Below are positions 17,274 to 26,554 of a DNA stretch of 64,000 bases, piece after piece. The stretch covers positions 58,453 through 122,452 of the forward strand of contig CAYZZU010000003.1 of assembly GCA_964483105.1 (NCBI GenBank), in the 5' to 3' direction. Numbering within the stretch: the first letter of the stretch is position 1; each line of letters starts with the position of its first letter. Origin of the DNA: CAYZZU01 sp964483105. GTDB taxonomy: Bacteria; CG2-30-53-67. Below the pieces are notes generated by a model that worked only from the letters and a program-made list of their open reading frames with translations, made no database searches and had not been told where the DNA came from. The position numbers were made by a program, and so were the translations under genes.

Positions 17274-18149
17274 ATGGCCGATCTGATCATGCAGGGAACA
17301 ATCAGTGAAGGAAAGATCCATATCGACCGGAACTCTTTTGATCGTCTTCGTGAGATCATTTATGAACGTGCGGGGATTGCACTCGGTGACAACAAGCAGT
17401 ATCTTCTGGAGAACAGGTTGGCGAACCGTCTGAAGGAGTATCATTGCGGAAATTTTGCTGAATACTGCGACCTCATCCAGTATCACGCCGAAGGTCCCCG
17501 GGAAATCGTTCGAATGATCGATTGCGTGACCACGAATGAGACCTGTTTCTTCCGGGAGAAACCCCACCTGCTGGCGCTGAGGGACATCGTGCTGCCGGAG
17601 ATGGTGGAGAGGAAGCGGAAAAGGGGAGAAAGGAACCTCCGGATCTGGAGCGCCGCCTGTTCGACGGGAGAAGAACCCTATACCATCGCGATCGTGCTCC
17701 AGGAGATGAGAACCGTTCTCTCGGGATTCAACGTGGAGATTCTGGCCAGCGACATCAACGAGTCGGTCATCCAGTCCGCCCGGAGAGGAGTGTATGGTGA
17801 AAACACCTTGCGGAATGTGGAGCCGCATCTCCAGAAGAAATACTTCGTTCCGGAAGGACACTGCATGCGGGTTTCCGACACGCTCAAGAATATGGTCCGG
17901 TTTTTCAACCTGAACCTGAACGAGCCCCGTCGTTTGAAGATGATGCGCAATATCGATGTGGTTTTCTGTAAGAATGTCATGATCTATTTTGATACGGTGG
18001 TAAAGAAGCGTGTGGTGGAAAGCCTTTACGACTCGCTGAATCCGGGCGGAATCCTGTTTGTCAGTCCCTCGGAAAGTCTCCACGACTGTTCGCGGTCCTT
18101 TAAGCCGGTGCATGTGAAGTTCGGAATTGTCTATCGGAAAGAGACGTAA
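17274..18149 (+). CDS. cheR: Chemotaxis protein methyltransferase CheR
   Basis: CheR methylates glutamates of chemoreceptors with S-adenosylmethionine. The N-terminal helical domain is followed by the catalytic domain with T-N-E-T-C-F-F-R-E (residues about 84-92), W-S-A-A-C-S-T-G-E-E-P-Y-T-I-A (SAM site), D-I-N-E-S-V-I and F-C-K-N-V-M-I-Y-F. The length of 291 aa is usual. No strong ribosome site is seen before ATG 17274; a second ATG lies 15 bp further on. Confidence 0.95.
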   Translation: MADLIMQGTISEGKIHIDRNSFDRLREIIYERAGIALGDNKQYLLENRLANRLKEYHCGNFAEYCDLIQYHAEGPREIVRMIDCVTTNETCFFREKPHLLALRDIVLPEMVERKRKRGERNLRIWSAACSTGEEPYTIAIVLQEMRTVLSGFNVEILASDINESVIQSARRGVYGENTLRNVEPHLQKKYFVPEGHCMRVSDTLKNMVRFFNLNLNEPRRLKMMRNIDVVFCKNVMIYFDTVVKKRVVESLYDSLNPGGILFVSPSESLHDCSRSFKPVHVKFGIVYRKET

Positions 18150-18268
18150 AATGATTTCAGACATTCGGCATTCAGCGGTCGGCGTTTATCTGGAAAACCG
18201 GGAAGGGGCGGGGTTATGCTGCCAGCCAGTGGAGCGGGTACGAAGTTTCCGGTGCGGGAGGTGTGTTC

Positions 18269-18637
18269 ATGGCCAAGAATATCCTGATCGTTGATGACGA
18301 CAGCATTACGAGAAGATTCCTCACTTTCCTGCTCCGGTCGGAGGGATTCGATGTCATAGACGCCCGGGACGGGATCGAGGCATTGGAGAAGATCGCCCTT
18401 CAGGACGTGGATCTGGTGATCACCGATCTGAACATGCCGAGAATGGACGGCGCCGAACTGATCCGCAATATCCGTAGTGATGTGGATGCCGCGGATCTTC
18501 CCGTCTTTATGCTGACCACCGAGGCGGAGGAGGAAAGCCGGGAAATGAGCCTTTCGGCCGGTGCATCGGAATATATCGTCAAACCGGTTTCCAGGGAAAC
18601 CCTGACCGAGAAGATTCATGACTGGATACCCGTTTGA
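18269..18637 (+). CDS. CheY-type response regulator receiver (first copy)
   Basis: This is a stand-alone receiver domain (122 aa). The acidic pair D10/D11, the phospho-acceptor D53 in D-L-V-I-T-D-L-N-M-P, the Thr in M-L-T-T and the Lys in I-V-K-P are all present. The ATG at 18269 has GGGAGG seven bases upstream. It differs clearly from the next receiver gene, so the two copies probably do different jobs, for example motor output and phosphate sink or adaptation. Confidence 0.92.
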   Translation: MAKNILIVDDDSITRRFLTFLLRSEGFDVIDARDGIEALEKIALQDVDLVITDLNMPRMDGAELIRNIRSDVDAADLPVFMLTTEAEEESREMSLSAGASEYIVKPVSRETLTEKIHDWIPV

Positions 18638-18664
18638 ATATTTGGATGATGGAGGGAATGAAAC

Positions 18665-19045
18665 ATGGTAAACCCGACGACGAGGATCCTGGTTGTCGAT
18701 GATTTCCCCACGATGAGGAGAATCATCAAGAATCTTCTCAAGCAGTTGGGCTTTCAGCACATAGGAGAGGCGGAAAACGGTGTGCACGCCTTGAGTTATA
18801 TGAAAGAGAACACCGTCGATTTTGTCATTACGGACTGGAATATGCCGAAGATGACGGGGATTGATCTCTTGAAAAGCATCCGGAGTGACGCGAACTTCAA
18901 GTCGATTCCCGTACTCATGGTAACCGCGGAATCCGAAAAAGAGAACATTGTGGAGGCGATCCAGGCCGGAGTCAGCAACTACGTGGTCAAACCTTTTACG
19001 GCAGAGACCCTGAAGGATAAAATCGAAAAGATTTTTGCGAATTAA
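18665..19045 (+). CDS. cheY: Chemotaxis response regulator CheY (second copy)
   Basis: This 126-residue receiver is the closer match to motor-binding CheY: R-I-L-V-V-D-D-F-x-T-M-R-R-I at the N-terminus, D57 in F-V-I-T-D-W-N-M-P-K-M-T-G, M-V-T-A-E, and V-V-K-P-F-T with a C-terminal helix. The D-W-N-M-P block is typical of true CheY. It is followed by cheA after 23 bp. GGAGGG provides the ribosome site. Confidence 0.94.
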   Translation: MVNPTTRILVVDDFPTMRRIIKNLLKQLGFQHIGEAENGVHALSYMKENTVDFVITDWNMPKMTGIDLLKSIRSDANFKSIPVLMVTAESEKENIVEAIQAGVSNYVVKPFTAETLKDKIEKIFAN

Positions 19046-19068
19046 CCTTTGTGATAAAGGGGGTACCT

Positions 19069-20997
19069 ATGTCCGAGTATACCGTTCCGGACGAAATGAA
19101 GGAGATCGTGGATGATTTCATTACAGAGTCCCAGGAGGGTCTTTCCGATCTGGAACGGATCTTTGTGGACCTGGAAAAGGAGCCCGGGAACCTGGATCTG
19201 ATCAACACGGTATTCAGGACCATTCATTCGATGAAGGGAGCCGCCGATTTTCTGGGGTTTACCCGGTTGGTGAAGGTGACGCACAAGGGCGAAAGTCTGC
19301 TCAACCAGTTGAGGAAAGGGACCATGTCGTTGACCCCGGAGATCATGGATCTGGTCTTCGAGACCGTGGACCTGATCAAGGTTCTGCTCGAGGAGATCAT
19401 CCAAGGGGGAGAGGAGGGGGTGGCGATCGATCCGGTTGTCAACCGGCTGGCCGTCCTCTTGGGGGAAGCGACGGAAGAGGAGACCACGGCGTCTTCCTCC
19501 GGGGAGGATTCGAAGGAAGAGCAAGACGAAAAAAAAGGCAAGAACAAGAAAAAGAGCGGCGCGAAGCAAACAAGCAAAAAAACGGCCGCCGGAAAAACCA
19601 AACCGAAAACGGGCCGAAAGAAAAAGGTTGCGCCGCCAGTGGAGTCTGCACCGGCAAAGGTCTCCGCGCCTTCTTCAGAACCGGGGCCGGTGGTTGCGCC
19701 GGAGCCTTCGCCTCCGGCGGGACCCGCAATGGGGGCCGTACCCCAAACGGTACGGGAGGAGCAGGTGGATTTATCTCCCGCCGCCGGAACGATTCCGGCC
19801 TCCGCGCAGGAGCAGACGATCCGTGTGGATGTGGAGCGTCTGGATGCTGTGATGAATCTGGTCGGGGAACTGGTTTTGGCCAGAAACCGCCTGTTTAAGA
19901 TCAACCACAGTTTGGAAGCCCGGTATGGAGAGGACGAACAGGTCCAGGGACTCATCGACTCCAGCCTGCATCTGAGTCTTCTGACCACGGACCTCCAGCA
20001 GGCGGTGCTGAAGACGAGAATGCAGCCGATGCGCAAGGTCTTCAATAAAATTCCCAGAATGGTGAGGGACCTGGCAAGGAAGAAAATGAAGGAGATCGAT
20101 CTTGAGATCGTGGGTGAGGAGACCGAGGTGGACAAGTCGATCATCGAGGAGATCGGAGACCCCCTGGTTCACCTGATCCGGAACGCCGTGGATCACGGCA
20201 TTGAGATTCCCGAGTTCCGTGGGCCTCTTGGAAAGCCGGAAAAGGGGCATATCCGTGTCGCGGCCTTTTACGAAGGGGACCACATTATCATTGAAATCGA
20301 GGATGACGGCAAGGGGATGGATCCGAATCAGTTGCGGGAGAAGGCCGTTGAAAAGGGGATACTGGATCCGGCCGACGCCGAGCGCCTCTCAGACCGGGAA
20401 TGTCTGAACTTGATCTTCACCCCTGGGTTCAGCACCGCCGAAAGAGTGACCAGTACCTCCGGACGGGGTGTGGGAATGGATGTCGTCAAGGCCAATATTT
20501 CAAAATTGGGTGGAATCGTCAACATCGAGAGCCGGTACGGAGAGATGACGCGGGTGAGGATCCGGCTACCCCTGACCGTGGCGATCATCCAGGCCCTGAT
20601 GGTCGGCGTGGAAGAAGAGGTTTACGCGATTCCCCTGAGTTCCGTGATCGAAACACTCCGAGTCTCTCCCCAGGAGATTCAGACCATTGACGAAAAAGAA
20701 GTGATCTGTCTCCGTGACGAGGTCCTGCCGTTGATCCATCTGTCCAGGGAGTTGGGAACGTCTGTCTCCGAACCGGCCCCGGATCAGTCCCTGTATGTGG
20801 TCGTGACCGGACTGGCGGAGAAGAAGATCGGAATTGTGGTCAGTACCCTGTTCGGTCAGGAGGAGATTGTCATCAAGACGCTGGGGAACTACCTGAAAGG
20901 TCATCGTGAGTTCTCCGGAGCCACACTGACCGGGGACGGCAAGGTGATCATGATCCTGGACATCAGCGTTTTGATGGGGCAACAGGCCATGGTATGA
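19069..20997 (+). CDS. cheA: Chemotaxis sensor kinase CheA
   Basis: CheA autophosphorylates and passes phosphate to CheY and CheB. Domains in order: HPt (P1) with H53 in T-I-H-S-M-K-G-A-A; a Lys/Glu/Pro-rich linker of about 120 residues with no clear P2 fold; dimerisation domain; ATPase domain with H-L-I-R-N-A-V-D-H-G and G-R-G-V-G-M-D-V-V; and a C-terminal CheW-like domain. The absence of an evident P2 suggests direct docking of the receivers on P1. The start at 19069 has AAGGGGG upstream. Length is 642 aa. Confidence 0.96.
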   Translation: MSEYTVPDEMKEIVDDFITESQEGLSDLERIFVDLEKEPGNLDLINTVFRTIHSMKGAADFLGFTRLVKVTHKGESLLNQLRKGTMSLTPEIMDLVFETVDLIKVLLEEIIQGGEEGVAIDPVVNRLAVLLGEATEEETTASSSGEDSKEEQDEKKGKNKKKSGAKQTSKKTAAGKTKPKTGRKKKVAPPVESAPAKVSAPSSEPGPVVAPEPSPPAGPAMGAVPQTVREEQVDLSPAAGTIPASAQEQTIRVDVERLDAVMNLVGELVLARNRLFKINHSLEARYGEDEQVQGLIDSSLHLSLLTTDLQQAVLKTRMQPMRKVFNKIPRMVRDLARKKMKEIDLEIVGEETEVDKSIIEEIGDPLVHLIRNAVDHGIEIPEFRGPLGKPEKGHIRVAAFYEGDHIIIEIEDDGKGMDPNQLREKAVEKGILDPADAERLSDRECLNLIFTPGFSTAERVTSTSGRGVGMDVVKANISKLGGIVNIESRYGEMTRVRIRLPLTVAIIQALMVGVEEEVYAIPLSSVIETLRVSPQEIQTIDEKEVICLRDEVLPLIHLSRELGTSVSEPAPDQSLYVVVTGLAEKKIGIVVSTLFGQEEIVIKTLGNYLKGHREFSGATLTGDGKVIMILDISVLMGQQAMV

Positions 20998-21001
20998 ACG
21001 G

Positions 21002-22111
21002 ATGATTGATCTGATAGAAAGACAGGATGGAAAATCCATAGAGGACCAGGAAAAGGCCGGGTCGATTCGGATTGTGATTGCCGATGATTCCATGTTCATG
21101 AGGACGGTCATACGGAAGATCCTGGAAAACGATCCCGAAATCAGGGTGGTGGGCGCGGCCCGAAACGGGAAAGAGGCGGTCCGACTGGTGAAAGAGCTGA
21201 AACCGGACCTGGTAACTTTGGATATCGAGATGCCGGTCATGGACGGTATGACGGCGTTAAGGACGATCATGAAGGAGTCCCCCTGCCCGGTGATGATGAT
21301 CAGCTCCCTGACTGTGGAAGGCTCCAGGGCGACTCTTGAAGCTTTGGATCTGGGAGCGGTCGATTTTATACCCAAAGTGGGGAATGACCTCTCCGGACAG
21401 GGATCCCTCTTGCGGAGATCACTTCTCGAGAAGGTGAAGGCCTGCGCGGGTTCTTCTGTGAAATCTTCCCGGAAGGCGGTCGTCAGAAGGCCCGGCGGAA
21501 ACTTACCGACCGTTCTTCCTCCACACGGGTCTCCGGTCGAAATTGTGGCGATCGGGGCCTCCACGGGCGGCCCGAAGGCGTTACAGGATGTGATCCCGTA
21601 TCTTCCCGCCACGTTTCCAGCCGTGGTCCTGGTCGCCCAACATATGCCGGAAGGCTTTACCCGTACCTTTGCGGAACGGCTGAACAGTATCAGCCATATT
21701 CCCGTTCATGAGGCGAAAGAGGGGGATCTCCTTCGGCCCGGCCGGGTATTGATTGCGCCGGGTGGCCGACACTTGTCGGTGAAAAGAGGAAAAGGGACGT
21801 TTCCGGTCGTCCATATCTCGAGAGAGCCTGTGGATGCTCCCTATCGCCCCTCGGTGGATGTGATGATGCGTTCGGTTTCGGAGGTCTACCAGGAACGGGC
21901 GCTGGCGGTCATGATGACCGGCATGGGGCATGACGGCAGAGACGGAATGCAGAAGATTAAACAGAGAAAGGGAAGGACCCTGGCCCAGGACCGGAAGAGT
22001 TGTGTGGTTTTCGGTATGCCGGGGGCGGTGATGGAAGTCGGGATTGTGGACCAGGTCGTGCCCTTGAGCCACCTCGCCCAGACCATTGTACAGGTGACGG
22101 GAAGTGGATGA
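21002..22111 (+). CDS. cheB: Chemotaxis methylesterase CheB
   Basis: CheB removes methyl groups from, and deamidates, receptors. An N-terminal receiver (D74 in D-L-V-T-L-D-I-E-M-P-V-M-D-G) is joined to the esterase domain with I-G-A-S-T-G-G-P-K-A-L (catalytic Ser), Q-H-M-P-E-G-F-T (catalytic His) and M-T-G-M-G-H-D-G (catalytic Asp). An extra 20 residues precede the receiver. It lies 4 bp after cheA, so it is probably coupled to it. Confidence 0.96.
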   Translation: MIDLIERQDGKSIEDQEKAGSIRIVIADDSMFMRTVIRKILENDPEIRVVGAARNGKEAVRLVKELKPDLVTLDIEMPVMDGMTALRTIMKESPCPVMMISSLTVEGSRATLEALDLGAVDFIPKVGNDLSGQGSLLRRSLLEKVKACAGSSVKSSRKAVVRRPGGNLPTVLPPHGSPVEIVAIGASTGGPKALQDVIPYLPATFPAVVLVAQHMPEGFTRTFAERLNSISHIPVHEAKEGDLLRPGRVLIAPGGRHLSVKRGKGTFPVVHISREPVDAPYRPSVDVMMRSVSEVYQERALAVMMTGMGHDGRDGMQKIKQRKGRTLAQDRKSCVVFGMPGAVMEVGIVDQVVPLSHLAQTIVQVTGSG

Positions 22112-22258
22112 GCCGGGGAGGAAGGGGAGCTCAAACCGGGTTGGCATGATGTTTTCGAAGCGCCTGATCCCAATGAAACGACAGAGGGATCTCTCGAGTC
22201 AGGGTGTCATGAGTTGTGAAGGGAATTTGCGATCAAGACAGATGGAGGAGTGATCGAG

Positions 22259-23839
22259 ATGAGAAAAGGACTGGGTCTCAAGGTGGGAGGGGTGATTGTA
22301 TTCCTGATCGTATTCGGGATGTTGTCGGCGACAGTCTTTGTGGTCAAGAAAACGGGCGCGATCTGGAGCCGGGCGCTCCTTCATCAGGTTGAATTGCGGG
22401 TCGGATCGTATGAGGCCGCGATCAGAAATATCATGTTAAGCGGCAACGCGGACCAGATCAGCGCCTATCTGAAAGAGTTGAGAGACGCGGAAAGCGGGGT
22501 TGAACTCCGGATCTATAATAACAAGGGAAAGATATCCGGAGATGCGCGGGGAGAGATCGCCGACAAGTTGTCGGAGGAACGTTCTGTGAGAGACGTTCTT
22601 TCATCCGGTAAGCCCCTGCAGGCCGGGAGCCGGAACCGGCTGATCCAGTTCATTCCTTTGGTGAACGAGAAGCGTTGCCAGGGGTGCCACGACGCATCCG
22701 ATGCAGTGAACGGGGTGCTGGTTTCATCCGTCGACCTGAGCTCCGTTTCACGGGGGCTCTCCAGGACGAAGTGGACCCTGGGATCCCTCGCGCTCTTTCT
22801 GACCCTGTTTCTCTCGGGAGGGGCGTGGTACTGGTTGGAAAAGACCATGATCCTGCCGATCCGAAAGGTGGGAGCGGGGCTGCGTGATATCGCCAGCGGC
22901 AAGGCCAATCTGACGAAACGGATTCAGGTGAAGTCCCGGGATGAGATCGGAGACGTTGCCGAATGGTTCAACCAGGTCATGGATCAGATTCACGAAATGG
23001 TGCGGGACATGGAGCGGGCCGCGGGGGAAATTACGGAGGCCTCGAACGGAGTGTCTGTGACATCGGAAGCGATTGCGAAAGGGATGGAAAGCCAGACCGG
23101 GAAAGCGGAACAGGTTGCGGCGGCCGTGACCGAGATGGCCGCCACGCTGGCGGAGGTTGCGAAAAGCTGCAGCAGCGCCACCGAGGCCGCGGAACAGTCG
23201 CAGAAGGTGGCCGAAAACGGGAAGGCCCTCACCGAAAAAACGCTCCAGGGGATGGAGAAGGTCTCCTCCGTCATGCAGGAATCATCCCATGCGGCGAGTG
23301 TACTCTCCACGCGGACTCAGGAGATCGAAAAGGTGACCCGCGTGATTAATGATATCGCCGACCAGACGAATCTGCTGGCCTTGAACGCCGCCATTGAAGC
23401 CTCCCGCGCCGGTGAGCACGGGAGGGGTTTCGCCGTTGTCGCCGATGAAGTCCGGAAACTGTCCGAGAAAACCAGCCGGGCGACCCGGGAGATTTCCGAA
23501 ATGATCCGTACAATTCAGGAGGAGGCCGGCGACGCGGTGGTCAGCACCGTGGAGGGGATGGAAGAGGTGGAGAATGTGAGTGGGCTTTCCCATCAGGCCG
23601 GACTCGCCCTGGATGCGATCGTAGGTCAATCCAACGATCTGCTCGGCCGGGTGCGTCAGATCAACGGAGCCATGGATGAGGTTGCGCTCGCGGTGGATGA
23701 TATCTCCAAGAGCATGAATGATATCTCGGAAGTCACCCGAAACACCGCTCAGGGAAGCTCGGAGTCGCTGGACGCGAGTCACCAGTTGGGTGAACTGGCA
23801 GTCAACCTGAAGCAGAAGGTTCAAGCCTTCCGTGCGTGA
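22259..23839 (+). CDS. Methyl-accepting chemotaxis protein with periplasmic c-type haem motif
   Basis: This chemoreceptor (526 aa) has a membrane helix at about 10-29, a periplasmic domain, a second helix at about 173-194, HAMP, and a long cytoplasmic signalling coiled coil with the hairpin tip D-Q-T-N-L-L-A-L-N-A-A-I-E-A-S-R-A-G-E-H-G-R. The periplasmic domain contains C140-Q-G-C143-H144, a CxxCH haem-attachment motif, in the context P-L-V-N-E-K-R-C-Q-G-C-H-D. Receptors with this arrangement are known in Geobacter and relatives, where they are thought to sense redox state. A redox or gas-sensing role is therefore inferred. The ATG at 22259 has GGAGGAG eight bases upstream. It lies 147 bp after cheB, with no clear promoter. 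Confidence 0.93.
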   Translation: MRKGLGLKVGGVIVFLIVFGMLSATVFVVKKTGAIWSRALLHQVELRVGSYEAAIRNIMLSGNADQISAYLKELRDAESGVELRIYNNKGKISGDARGEIADKLSEERSVRDVLSSGKPLQAGSRNRLIQFIPLVNEKRCQGCHDASDAVNGVLVSSVDLSSVSRGLSRTKWTLGSLALFLTLFLSGGAWYWLEKTMILPIRKVGAGLRDIASGKANLTKRIQVKSRDEIGDVAEWFNQVMDQIHEMVRDMERAAGEITEASNGVSVTSEAIAKGMESQTGKAEQVAAAVTEMAATLAEVAKSCSSATEAAEQSQKVAENGKALTEKTLQGMEKVSSVMQESSHAASVLSTRTQEIEKVTRVINDIADQTNLLALNAAIEASRAGEHGRGFAVVADEVRKLSEKTSRATREISEMIRTIQEEAGDAVVSTVEGMEEVENVSGLSHQAGLALDAIVGQSNDLLGRVRQINGAMDEVALAVDDISKSMNDISEVTRNTAQGSSESLDASHQLGELAVNLKQKVQAFRA

Positions 23840-23863
23840 GATTTGAAAGGAGAGAAGAGAGCC

Positions 23864-24712
23864 ATGGCCGCACCCATCCAGGAAATGATCATGGGCGCCT
23901 GCGATCTTCCGGCCGTGCCGGATGTCGCGCACAAGGTGATGAAACTGCTGGCGGATCCGAACAGCACCTCCAGCATGATCTGTAAGGCGATCTCGGCGGA
24001 CCAGGCGCTGACCGCCCGAATCCTGAAGATCTCCAATTCGGCGTTTTACGGATGTCTGCGGACGATCAACAATCTCCAATCCGCTATTGTCATTATCGGA
24101 TACACGGCCATCCGGAGTCTGGTGATCGCCGTTTCGAGCCGGGAGGTCTACAAACGCTTCGGCCTGACGGAACAGATGATGTGGGAACATTCCGTGGGAG
24201 TGGGCGTCGCCTCGCATATTTTGGCGCAGGAGGTCAAGCTCAGCAAGGTGGACGATGTCTTTGTCTGTGGACTGCTGCACGATCTCGGGAAGGTGGTCAT
24301 GAACAATGCCGATCCGGAACGCTATAAGCAGGTAATGGAAACCGTGTACAATGAGAATGTCGAACCCATTGAGGCGGAGCGGGAGATCTTCGGCTTTACC
24401 CATACCGAGGTCGGAGCTCTGGTGGTCAAAAAATGGAATCTGACGGAAGAACTGGAGAAGGTTGTCCGGTTTCATCACGACATCAACCAGTTATCCGATC
24501 AGGATGAGTATGTCTTTATCCTGGCTTCTCTTCTGAATCTTGCCGACAGGATTTGCCGGCGGTTGGGGATCGGAAGTCGTGGAGCGGACGAAAGTATTGA
24601 GGTCAAAGGCACCACGACCGCGAAGACCATCGGTCTTGCCGATGATCGAATGGATGAGGTGGTTGCGAAGATTGAACAGGTCTACAGCGAGGAGAGAAAT
24701 ATTTTTAATTAG
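23864..24712 (+). CDS. HDOD-domain signalling protein
   Basis: The 282-residue protein is mostly one HDOD domain, a variant HD fold without certain enzymatic activity that occurs in signalling clusters. Diagnostic parts are L-P-A-V-P-D-V-A-H-K-V-M-K-L, I-L-K-I-S-N-S-A-F-Y-G and H-D-L-G-K-V-V. AAGGAGA precedes the ATG by ten bases. Its place between an MCP and cheW ties it to the same signalling system; its partner is unknown. Confidence 0.88.
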   Translation: MAAPIQEMIMGACDLPAVPDVAHKVMKLLADPNSTSSMICKAISADQALTARILKISNSAFYGCLRTINNLQSAIVIIGYTAIRSLVIAVSSREVYKRFGLTEQMMWEHSVGVGVASHILAQEVKLSKVDDVFVCGLLHDLGKVVMNNADPERYKQVMETVYNENVEPIEAEREIFGFTHTEVGALVVKKWNLTEELEKVVRFHHDINQLSDQDEYVFILASLLNLADRICRRLGIGSRGADESIEVKGTTTAKTIGLADDRMDEVVAKIEQVYSEERNIFN

Positions 24713-24815
24713 TTTCCGTCCGGAGAGGAACTTCAGGATCGGCACATGAAACGTTCCTGTGTTTCCGGATACCGAGGGGGCACCGCCCGACCGGAGAGTG
24801 TGGAAGGAGAGTGAG

Positions 24816-25286
24816 ATGACGACCGAGATCCAACTGCCGAACGAACAGCAGGTTTCCCAGCTTCAGGTGGTTTCGTTTCGCGTGGGTGAGGAAGAATACA
24901 CCGTGGATATTCTCAGAGTCCAGGAGATCATCCGGATTCCGGAGATGACCCGGGTGCCGAAGACCCCTTCGTTTCTGAGAGGGGTGATCAACCTGCGTGG
25001 CCAGATCATTCCTGTCATGGAACTCAGGAACCGTCTCGGGATGCAGTCCATTCCCGACACAAAAGAAACGCGGATCGTTGTGGTGGAAGATTCCGAGAAA
25101 ACCGTGGGCTTGATTGTGGACGCCATGTCCGAGGTGCTGCGGATTCCGGAAACCGCTCTTCAACCCGTCCCCGTCACTTCGCAACTCCAGTCCCAGGCGG
25201 AATACATCCAGGGGGTGGCCAAGTTGAAGGACCGCCTTCTGATTTTGCTGAATCTGGAGACCTTGCTTGGGGAAACGATCATGTAA
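24816..25286 (+). CDS. cheW: Chemotaxis coupling protein CheW
   Basis: CheW links receptors to CheA in the array. The single CheW domain (156 aa) contains E-Y-T-V-D-I-L-R-V-Q-E-I-I, F-L-R-G-V-I-N-L-R-G-Q-I-I-P-V and the C-terminal L-I-L-L-N-L-E-T-L-L. The start at 24816 has AAGGAGAG upstream; the longer frame adds 19 residues unlike the family. Confidence 0.94.
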   Translation: MTTEIQLPNEQQVSQLQVVSFRVGEEEYTVDILRVQEIIRIPEMTRVPKTPSFLRGVINLRGQIIPVMELRNRLGMQSIPDTKETRIVVVEDSEKTVGLIVDAMSEVLRIPETALQPVPVTSQLQSQAEYIQGVAKLKDRLLILLNLETLLGETIM

Positions 25287-25299
25287 GGATGGGGATCCA

Positions 25300-26544
25300 A
25301 TGCTCAAGCGTATCGGAATTGATGATCTCCAGGTGGGCATGTATGTGGAAAAAGTGGATCGCCCCTGGTTGGAGATTCCGTTTTTCAAGAAACGAATCCG
25401 GTCGGTCAACCAGATCAGCACGTTGCGTGAGTATAAGGTCAAGGTCCTCTACATCAACACAGAGAAGGGAACCCAAGAGCCGGCACCCTCCGGAAGCGCC
25501 CGGCAGAACAGCTCCACGGATCCATCCGAGGCCGAACCTTCCAGGTCCTCTTTCCCCGATTCAAAAGATTCCTCTTCATCCACCCGGCGGGACGGATCAC
25601 TGTTCTTAGGAAGCCGGGAGAATATCCAGGTCTGTCGGGCCCTTCAGAATCAAGCCGTTCGGTGCGTCAGGGAAGTTTTTCAGAGTATCGAGAACGGCGT
25701 TCCTCCCGATCTTAGCGCGGCGGCGTCTATCGTGGATGAGGTGATCAACAACCTCTCCCGGCATCCCGGGATTCTGATTTCTCTTTCCAAGCTGAAAAGT
25801 TATGATGAATATACTTTTATGCACTGTGTGAATGTCGCGGTTTTCTCCATGGCTCTTGGGAAATCGCTCCATTATACCCGGAATGATTTACAGAAACTGG
25901 GGCTGGGCGCCCTCTTTCATGATATCGGTAAGAGACGCATTCCGAATGAAATTCTGAACAAGCCCGGGAGCCTCTCACCCCGCGAGATGAAGCAGATGCG
26001 GAAACATCCGCTGTACAGCCTTGAACTCCTGAGGGATGTGGCCGGCATGAACAGCGCCTCGCTTCATGTCCCGCTCGAACACCATGAGAGAATCTCCGGA
26101 AAGGGATATCCGAGAGGACTCAAGGAATATGGAATCTCCGAATTCGGCATGATCGCAATGATTGCGGATGTTTACGATGCCATGACAACGGAGCGGGTCT
26201 ATAGCAGAAAAATGTCGCCCCACACCGCTCTTTCGAAGATTTTTGCCATGGGAAAAGACAACTTCAACATGTCCTTTGTAGAGCGGTTCATCGCTCAGAT
26301 AGGTGTGTATCCCGTGGGGACCACAGTGATCCTGGATTCAGGAGAGGTGGGAGTGGTGACCCGCATCCATCGGGATCATCTCCTGCTTCCGGTCGTCCTG
26401 ATCTTATCGGATCGGAATGGGAGACGGGTCGATCCACCCGATGAAGTGGATCTGTTGTATGATACCCGGAAACGCCGTATTCAGTCTGTGACCCAGCCTG
26501 AGAGGTTCGGGATTTCAATTGAAGAGTTGTTGAAAACGGGTTAA
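25300..26544 (+). CDS. HD-GYP domain c-di-GMP phosphodiesterase with DUF3391-type N-terminus
   Basis: This 414-residue protein should hydrolyse cyclic di-GMP. The N-terminal region (L-x-V-G-M-Y-V-E-K-V-D-R-P-W) is the small DUF3391 domain often fused to HD-GYP. A Ser/Pro-rich linker follows, then the HD-GYP domain with H-D-I-G-K-R-R-I-P, H-P-L-Y-S-L-E-L and H-H-E-R-I-S-G-K-G-Y-P-R-G-L, so the metal ligands and GYP triad are intact. It starts 13 bp after cheW. The context suggests coupling of c-di-GMP level to motility. Confidence 0.92.
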   Translation: MLKRIGIDDLQVGMYVEKVDRPWLEIPFFKKRIRSVNQISTLREYKVKVLYINTEKGTQEPAPSGSARQNSSTDPSEAEPSRSSFPDSKDSSSSTRRDGSLFLGSRENIQVCRALQNQAVRCVREVFQSIENGVPPDLSAAASIVDEVINNLSRHPGILISLSKLKSYDEYTFMHCVNVAVFSMALGKSLHYTRNDLQKLGLGALFHDIGKRRIPNEILNKPGSLSPREMKQMRKHPLYSLELLRDVAGMNSASLHVPLEHHERISGKGYPRGLKEYGISEFGMIAMIADVYDAMTTERVYSRKMSPHTALSKIFAMGKDNFNMSFVERFIAQIGVYPVGTTVILDSGEVGVVTRIHRDHLLLPVVLILSDRNGRRVDPPDEVDLLYDTRKRRIQSVTQPERFGISIEELLKTG

Positions 26545-26554
26545 GGGGTGCGCC

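Noticed and set aside
22131..22160. TGGCATGATGTTTTCG as a sigma-54 promoter before the MCP
   Set aside because: The -24 half fits but the invariant GC of the -12 half is missing.
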